Assembly (NCBI GenBank): GCA_036435485.1
Contig: CM071600.1
Location: forward strand, 57,595,546-57,659,545
Direction: 5' to 3'
Source: Saposhnikovia divaricata
Taxonomy: Eukaryota > Streptophyta > Magnoliopsida > Apiales > Apiaceae
Length of the DNA stretch: 64,000 nt
The notes below the pieces were generated by a model. That model did not search any database. It was not told the DNA's origin and saw only the letters and a program-made list of their open reading frames with translations. Within the stretch, counting starts at the first letter, position 1. Every line of letters begins with the position of its first letter. Shown one piece after another: positions 57,858 through 64,000 of the stretch. Position numbers and translations under genes: made by a program.

Positions 57858-59644
57858 GTTCATCACGAGAGGCGTCAAGCTAATGACGTTAAACAAGCGC
57901 TATTTGGGAGGCAACCCAAGGAATTTTGTTGATTTGAATAATATTTTTGTTTGGACTATGCAGGAGGATCTTCATTTCAAGATGGATGCCACAATGGCAG
58001 TTCTTGGTTGCACATTACCACCTCGACCATGATTCAGGGGAGTCCTCTCTTTTTCCTTGCATATTAGTCCATTGTGTGTTGTTTCTTGTGGACAAGAAAC
58101 GTGATAAGTTGGGGGGTGTTCATTTAGATAGAACCTTATTGGGGTTATTTGGTGCTCAAAAAAAAAATCAAAAAAAATTAAAAATCACAAAAAGAATTTT
58201 GGCCTTGTAAAAAGATCACGTACACTAGCAAGTTGAAACTGGTAGACTTTTTGAAGGTTGTAAGTGATTAAAAGGACATGAATATGTGCAAGATGTTTTG
58301 GTTTACATGCTTTGAGTACAAGTAGGTGCATTAGAGAGACTTTTACCTGGGATTGATTATTCTTTGCCGCACCAAGTGAGTTTTGAGCCTATATGCATAT
58401 CTTTTGCATTTCATATTCGTTTGCTTGAGTGTCCACATGTTGTTTGCATTGCTAGCACTTGTTTGAGGTCTTTCATGAAATGCATGACATTATTTGATGA
58501 TAACATGATAAAGGCATTTAGGGATAACCTCATATTTCCTATATTACCACACCATTTATACATGATCAATTAGTTACCCCGTTGAGCTTAATCATATTTT
58601 TTCGGTGACACACCACACTACTTGCCTAGACCTTTTTCTTTTATTGGCCTTGCTTTAACTTGAACCCAAATTGTCAAAGGCTAGTAGAGTGTTTGAGGGA
58701 GTAAAAAGGTGTGCAAAGGGGGGGTTTATTGATGATCATTACTTTTGGGAAAATATTGGGTTTGGTTGTTACTTGTTAGTCGAAGCTTGTAATAATATCA
58801 ATGGATCATTGTTCTTGTTTATAATTAGCTCTCTTAAAAAAAAATACTATTTATATGAGAGCATACTTATGTTTTTATAATCCTTTTTCATTCGACTAGT
58901 CAAGTTTCTTGTTAAAAGAGAATAAAAAGATTCAAGTGTGGGGATAATAGGGTGGAGTTGAATGAATTATGTTGTTGGGTACTAGCTTTTGACATTTAAC
59001 CTATTTTGGCTTTACTTGACATACCTTGTCCCTAGCCCCATTACAACCCGAATAAAGACCTTTTGATTATCATCAGTGGTGTGTGTTGCGTTAAAGTTAG
59101 ATTGATACCAAATGTCAAGCATGTTTATGATTTTGTTGGAATGGAGTGATACACTTACCCTTGTTCTTGAGTGAATATTCTTTTGTGAGTGAAAGGTGAG
59201 TTATTACCTGTATTTTGCATTTAAGATCCCAAGTTTTGACTCAAAGATGTACTCTTGTGGGCTTAGCATGATTACCAACTTATTCTTACATTGACATGGA
59301 CTGTTGAGAACTTATGCATCTTCTTTGAGTAGACTATGTGAATACTTGTAACTTCGACACACGGCATTGTATTCTTCACTTTGATTCTTAAGTTGACATG
59401 GCATGAGAGAACTTGTATATGTGGTGTTGTAGTGGCATTCGATCTTTTACATGAGCTAGATGGATTTTGTGGGTACATTCACTACAGACCCTCACGAGAC
59501 CTCACTCGTCCACTAGGGCTGCCTAGGGGTTTAAAGGGCTTGTTGCATATGCCAAATGCAACCGTGATCACCTACGGAAGTGGTATTAATAAGTAGTTAG
59601 TTTGGTTTACTCGAGGACGAGCAAAAGTTAAGTTGGGGGGTATT
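57858..59644 (+). other. Athila-type 3' internal region, no env gene, with polypurine tract
   Basis: GCGCTATTTGGGAGGCAACCC just after pol is a conserved Athila-group landmark. No reading frame over about 90 codons and no env-like gene. Several G-rich tracts (58107-58117, 58716-58723, 58938) resemble polypurine tracts, but the one next to the LTR is AAGTTAAGTTGGGGGG (59625-59640). 59461-59587 is the segment shared with 4171-4300. Confidence 0.7.
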
Positions 59645-61227
59645 TGATACATGCTAATTTTGTATATATTTTATAGCATGTTATCTCTCATTTATCCTTA
59701 ATTTTGTGCTTGTTAGCATTGTTAGTAGCATTTTAATTTGAATTTGATGCTAAGATATTTTTTTATGTTTATAGGATAATTTTGGAAGCAAAAGGAGCCC
59801 GGTTTCAGATCATCAAGAGACCGTAGATTAAACCTGGACGAGCAATGAGGAAATTAGAATTGTCACAAAAACATTGAAAGTGATATATTCCTAAAGCAGG
59901 AATCCCGGTTGGAATTAATATAATTTTTGTTAAGCGAAAGGAGTCCGGTTCCAGGTCCTCAATTGACCGCAGCTTAGGACTTAAGGACTTATTTATATTA
60001 ATAAATATTTAATTTATTTAGAAAATTATATTTATAAATATCTAATAATATTAGATATTTATTTTTATAATTTCTGGATTTAATTAATTATTTATTAATT
60101 AAAGATTATAAGCTGTGCGGGTTAAAAAGCATTTCTACGGAGCCTATTGTATTAAACAATATAGGCGGCTGAAAGTGAAAGCAGGTGGATTGAATAAGGA
60201 AATGGAAGTGATATTGCTTTCGGCTACTTTTGTTTTTTTTTATTTTCTTTTATTTTGTTTTTATTTTCTTTTTCTTTTCTTTTTATTTTTTTAATTTTGT
60301 GGTGTGCTAAATTTGTGCTATAAATAGGCCTAGTTCTTGAGTTATTTCCACACACCAATTCTTAGAGAACAAATTCCTCTCTTGTAATCTCTCTCTCTTT
60401 TTCTTTGTAAAATTTAGTTTTAATTCATACAGTTTAATTTTCGGCAAAAATTCTATTTCGGTTGAAGATTTTAAGGTAATTACGTGGAGGGCTCTTTCAT
60501 TTTAGTGGCTACTATTTCGGAAGAATTAAAATTTTCAAGTTGCATTTTCTTCACTCTACACTCTTTTTATTATGATTCTACCCCTTAATATATGCTTATT
60601 TTATTTATCCAGCATGCGTAGCTAATTCTATAATCCGAGAATTAGGTAGTATTCATTGGTGATATAATTGTTTGATTGTGATGCTAATTCTCTATTTTTG
60701 CTAATCTATCATTGAGGGCTTAACCCAATTAAGGGAGTAGCTAACCTTTAATTGTATTCACAGGTATTACGACAAATTGGGAGAGGAGTCATAATTCTTG
60801 TTCATGATTTGATAGACATAGTTCAATTATTAAATCGGGAGATTAATAATAGAACTATGAAACTTATAATTCTTGGTTTTTAATAGTTTATAATTATATT
60901 TTAATTGATCATGGGAGTGACTTTTGAGGTATAATCGTAGGCATTATATTGTATCTTGGGAGAGAACATTATAAAGGTGAGAAGAATTGTTTTTAGCAAA
61001 ATATGAGAAATATTTATATTACATCACATCAACATTATTGAACCAATTGAAGAAACCTAGTTCTCGGGTTGTTTTTCCTCATCAGTAAATCTTAGTTTTA
61101 ATTGCTTTACTCTAGTTAATAACAAATCACACCACTTATTTCTCATACTTCTAGATTATAAGAAATTAAACTTAGACTTGTATTAAAATTCCTTCCCTGC
61201 GAACGAACTTATATTCACAAAAATACT
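59645..61227 (+). repeat. Athila-type 3' LTR, last seven bases missing
   Basis: Near-identical to 46571-48151 at offset 13,074, then 13,076 after a T-run difference near 60232. It stops at ...AAATACT, after which sequence of the dispersed repeat family begins. Confidence 0.9.
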
Positions 61228-61362
61228 AAAGATAATCTTATGTTCTTAAACCATCACTAAATTAAAAATTATTTTGTTAATTTCATGTGGGCTGTAAAAT
61301 AATCTGAATCAAAATTTAAGAATTGAAGATATAATAAAAACATTAAATTGAACGTGTAAAAT
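61228..61362 (-). repeat. Fragment of the dispersed AT-rich repeat
   Basis: Its reverse complement (CATGAAATTAACAAAATAAT..., ATTTAGTGATGGTTTAA) aligns with 62617-62740, so the two flank the MITE/Helitron cluster as an inverted pair. It is also related to 23340-23437. Confidence 0.5.
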
Positions 61363-61439
<77 letters not shown>

Positions 61440-61791
61440 TTGCACTCCATAGCAAACACCTTATATAACAAACAATAAAGAACACCTCATATCTCATAGA
61501 TCCATTGCCCCTGGCGGGGCCACCCAATACAAAAAGTTCTTATTTTTTTAGGCTCCATCCATCCAGCAAAAAAAAAAAAAAAAATTTTTTTTGAAAATTT
61601 ACTGTTCACGTGATGACGTCATCATTTTTTTTTTTGCAGACTTGATAGAGGGTAAAAAAATAATAACTTTTTGTATTGGGTGCCCCTGGCGGGGCCAAAG
61701 GATCTAATAGATCTAAGGTGTTCTTTGTTGTTTGTTATATAAGAGTGTTCTGTATGGAGCAAAGACCTATATATATATATATATATATATC
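61363..61791. mobile_element. Foldback MITE bracketed by (TA)n
   Basis: The arms pair over about 50 bp: TGCACTCCATAGCAAACACC (61441-61460) with the inverse near 61743-61762, and AACAAACAATAAAGAACACC with its inverse. A further inner pair, CCACCCAATACAAAAAGTT, also pairs with its inverse. Each arm holds CCCCTGGCGGGGCC (61508-61521, 61683-61696). (TA)n tracts lie on both sides (61363-61424 and 61770-61791), with a short (GA)n on the left. Non-coding. Confidence 0.65.
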
Positions 61792-61861
61792 AGTTTTTTA
61801 ACAACAATTACATATTTAAATTAATAATATATGGATATTAAAAATTTAATGTAATTATAGA

Positions 61862-61902
61862 TATTAAAAAAGGAACCGTGCGTTGCACGAGTTATAAGCT
61901 AG
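61862..61902 (+). mobile_element. Helitron 3' end
   Basis: Hairpin AACCGTGC-GTT-GCACGAGTT then ATAAGCTAG|T. The 5' end of this copy is not identified. Confidence 0.5.
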
Positions 61903-62200
61903 TATTATATAATAAGCAAACAGGAGTATAATTTGGTTGTTTGGTTCAACTATCTAAAAGAATAGTGATCGTTAGATATTTAGTAAATAGATTATAGCCG
62001 TTAGATCTAATAATAAGGAATATTCTATATTTAAATCATTCTTCTAAAGATCCAAGGTTCGAATCCCGTCAACAACAAATTTACATTAAGATTTTATATT
62101 ATTACTTCTAATCAATACATATCATTTATTAAATAACTATTATTATTACTAATAATTTTATTAATTAATACTAGATTATACCCCGTACAATGCACGGTTC
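61903..62200 (-). mobile_element. Helitron-related segment with inverted 3' end
   Basis: CTAG at 62171-62174 followed by a CCCCGTACAATGCACGG hairpin is a Helitron 3' end on the minus strand. Between the two Helitron ends, CGTTAGATCTAATAATAAG and GTTCGAATCCCGTC match the interior of the copies at 43022-45341. Confidence 0.45.
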
Positions 62201-62282
62201 CTTTTTTAATATCTATAATTATATTTGTTTTTGAAAAGATCTATAATTATATTAATTTTTTATATTATTAATTTACATATCA

Positions 62283-62299
62283 AATTATTATTAAAAAAT

Positions 62300-62357
<58 letters not shown>

Positions 62358-62555
62358 GCTTAATGATCCTATAGTTAACTATAGGAGAATTTCCTACAGT
62401 TAACCACTGAAATAAAGACACATCACATACTTTCCTAAATAAAAAGACACATCATTAATGCCCCTGCGGGGCCCTTATAAATAAAAGGTAACAATCAAAT
62501 GATTTTAAAGGTTAACTTTAAGAAATTCTCCTAAAGTTAACTGTAGGAACATTTT

Positions 62556-62616
<61 letters not shown>
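62283..62616. mobile_element. Second foldback MITE bracketed by (TA)n
   Basis: The arms AATGATCCTATAGTTAACTA and GGAGAATTTCCT pair with the inverse of TTCTCCTAAAGTTAACTGTAG and AACATT (about 62360-62396 with 62519-62553). The centre has GCCCCTGCGGGGCC (62460-62473). (TA)n runs of about 54 bp flank both sides. Non-coding, about 195 bp without the TA tracts. Confidence 0.62.
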
Positions 62617-62617
<1 letters not shown>

Positions 62618-62959
62618 ATTTTGCACACTCGATTTAATATTTGTACTCTATCTTAAATTTTTAAAATTTGATTTGGACGATTACATCCCACGTGAAATTA
62701 ATAAAATAATCTTTAATTTAGTGATGGTTTAATATTTTTTTTTTAATTTAATCGACACAGAAACGAAGAAGAAGAGAAATTGATGATTTTTTACATTGAA
62801 AATTCTATTTGATTTATGAATTCTTATAATTTGTTTTGATTATCAAAATATCCTTGTAATTATTTGAAGATAGTTCTACTAACAACCAAATACTATATTG
62901 AATAGTATTATCAATGTAGGACCTCTACATTGAATAGGATTAATGTAAAAATTCTTAAT
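62617..62959 (+). repeat. AT-rich flank including a further fragment of the dispersed repeat
   Basis: 62617-62740 pairs as an inverted repeat with 61228-61362. The remainder (62741-62959) is AT-rich with no recognised feature. Confidence 0.4.
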
Positions 62960-63430
62960 TATAATTTTTTTGAAATTTTGAGTATTTCCATTTGAATAAG
63001 AATTATTAAATCATCAATAAATTAAAGATAATTTTATGAGATTCGCGTGGATTGTAAAATCATCCAAATCTGATTTTTAGATCTCAAAATAAAGCTCAAA
63101 TAGTAAATATTGAATTTTTTTAATACTAATAAACAAATAATAAAATTTAATTCTTACTATGACTTTTTTAATTATAACCTTTTCAGATTATAATATGATT
63201 TTTAAAGTTCAATTTTATTACAACCTTTTTTTAATTATATAATTTGTTTTAAAATTCACTTCTATTGCAACATTTTCAAATTATATCCTTTTTAGATTAT
63301 AATTTTCTTTTCAATGTAATCTAATCTTGATCGTCTATTTTCAATCCAACGGATCATATAATTTTGGTAGTATAGTGACCAGACCAAAATTTTGGATAAG
63401 ATTCCTCTTATGCTTATTATATATTAGGAT
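62960..63430 (-). repeat. Dispersed AT-rich repeat, copy 2 (uninterrupted)
   Basis: The reverse complement of 62960-63430 follows 22971-23437 plus 42111-42155 in order, including AATATATAATAAGCATAAG and the AATACTCAAAATTTCAA tail, without the Copia insertion. Confidence 0.65.
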
Positions 63431-63662
63431 ATAATGTAATTTGTATTCTACGATTATCAATGTAGGTTTTCCACACTAAATTACACTAAATAGGATTAAT
63501 GTAAAAATTAGTAATTATATTTTTCCTTGAGAATTTTAGTATTTCTTTTGATAATATTGTACTTATAACGAGAAAAAAGCAACGACAATAGAGGCCGATC
63601 AGAAGCGAAAGAAGACGCCGATCTCATCCGGAGATCGAACGGCTGACAGAAAAAAGAAAAAA
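63431..63662 (+). other. Upstream region and 5' UTR of the Pin1-type gene
   Basis: AT-rich up to about 63565, then a purine-rich, GC-richer leader (AGGCCGATCAGAAGCG) typical of a plant 5' UTR. No TATA element could be fixed. Confidence 0.4.
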
Positions 63663-63907
63663 ATGTCGTCTTCATTATCACACAGTGACAAAATTAGGGT
63701 TTATCACATACTTATAAAGCACAAAGGCTCTCGTTGTAAGGAGTCATGGAAAGATCCAGAAGGTAAAGTTATTGGAGACACTACCAGAGATGCTGCCGTT
63801 TCGCAGCTCAAATCTATCCGAGACGATGTCGTTCGGGAAAAGCTAAGTTTCAGGATGTCGCTACTACTGTCTCTGATTGTAGCTCTGCTAAGCGCGGTGG
63901 CGATCTG
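63663..63907 (+). pseudogene. Pin1At-like: Pin1-type parvulin peptidyl-prolyl isomerase, first exon, apparent frameshift, partial
   Basis: From the ATG at 63663 (MSSSLSHSDKIRVYHILIKH) the sequence follows plant Pin1 closely: HILIKHKGSR, SWKDPEGKVIG, AAVSQLKSIRDDV. After about 63830 the homologous reading (GKAKFQDVATTVSDCSSAKR, then GGDLG) is found one base earlier, in another frame, as if one base were missing around 63826-63835. The second part carries the active-site Cys (S-D-C-S-S). Plant Pin1 enzymes lack the WW domain of animal Pin1 and isomerise phospho-Ser/Thr-Pro bonds in cell-cycle and flowering regulators. The exon appears to end at G|GTTTGT (63907/63908) and the rest lies beyond the window. 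The original frame happens to stay open to the window end but is not parvulin-like. Either a pseudogene or a one-base sequence error. Confidence 0.75.
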
Positions 63908-64000
63908 GGTTTGTATTTATCCTTGCTCCTTTTCTAATTTGAGTTTTTCTCGATTTTACGATAATTTTATTCATTTATCGAGTTTTGAAATTTATCAAAG

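Larger units (their letters stand above)
46571..61227 (+). mobile_element. Athila-type Ty3/Gypsy retrotransposon, young, with CACTA insertion in pol
   Basis: LTRs are 46571-48158 and 59645-61227, followed inside by the tRNA-Asp-type PBS and preceded by a polypurine tract. The order is gag, protease, RT, RNase H, integrase in one frame. Only one substitution (about 47946/61022) and a 2-base difference in a T-run separate the LTRs. The right LTR lacks its last seven bases (equivalent of 48152-48158), and no TSD is visible, so the right junction was probably trimmed. pol is split at 53414 by a CACTA element and gag has one stop. It shares its 3' internal end and gag linker with the small element at 1-5621 and may be a relative of its helper. 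Confidence 0.92.

Noticed and set aside
57802..58210. Overlapping frames after Athila pol as a possible env gene
   Set aside because: Each is under 90 codons, with no signal peptide or transmembrane pattern; one overlaps the pol end.
61309..61527. 72-codon frame with a long Ile-Tyr repeat
   Set aside because: Simple translation of the (TA)n microsatellite.
63840..64000. Transmembrane segment at the C-terminus of the Pin1-type protein
   Set aside because: The hydrophobic run (RMSLLLSLIVALLSAVAIW) is the out-of-frame reading of the conserved parvulin sequence, not a real membrane domain.

Overview
The window is plant nuclear DNA, almost certainly a eudicot. It holds three recognisable host genes plus one small Cys-rich locus. 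One host gene has GT-AG introns; the rest of the window is packed with plant-type LTR retrotransposons (Athila-type Ty3/Gypsy, Ty1/Copia, SIRE/Maximus, TRIM), MULE- and CACTA-type DNA transposons, Helitron-like ends, hAT-like MITEs and a LINE tail. The species cannot be named from the sequence alone.

Layout. 1-5621: tail of a tandem LTR-retrotransposon array, a short non-autonomous relative of the large Athila-type element further right. 5622-6416: truncated MULE-type element with hairpin arrays. 6528-7482: tandem duplication split by a LINE-derived insert. 7705-8562: intact single-exon NDR1/HIN1-like (LEA_2) membrane protein gene. 8866-12126: hAT-like MITEs and a second MULE-type element with a 9-bp TSD. 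12861-19373 (minus): four-exon Enhancer-of-Polycomb-like chromatin gene, about 1,590 aa. 20889-21392: Cys-rich secreted-peptide locus with inconsistent frames. 21707-22970: TRIM. 22971-42155: three-level nest, with a repeat interrupted by a Copia element (TSD TTTAA), itself interrupted in its RT gene by an 11.8-kb SIRE-type element (TSD GTCAT). 42156-46570: AT-rich LTR-like sequence with two tandem Helitron-like copies, the second carrying a third MULE-type element. 46571-61227: young Athila-type element whose pol is split by a 2.4-kb CACTA transposon (TSD TGT). 61228-63430: (TA)n-bracketed MITEs, Helitron ends and an inverted second copy of the repeat at 22971. 63663-end: start of a Pin1-type parvulin gene, apparently frameshifted, running off the window.

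The host genes are unrelated neighbours (membrane/defence signalling, chromatin acetylation, a secreted peptide, prolyl isomerisation); no operon-like logic applies. The mobile elements give a relative clock. By-eye LTR divergence is roughly 3-4% for the outer Copia, about 0.8% for the nested SIRE-type element, about 0.25% for the left array and about 0.1-0.2% for the Athila-type element, and the CACTA is younger than its host.

The least explained signals are: (1) three MULE-type elements with related termini, each carrying its own private set of about 20-bp hairpins near both ends; (2) a 13-15 bp GC-rich hairpin word shared by four otherwise different non-autonomous elements; (3) an octamer repeated about 25 times through the SIRE-type element, in coding and LTR sequence alike.
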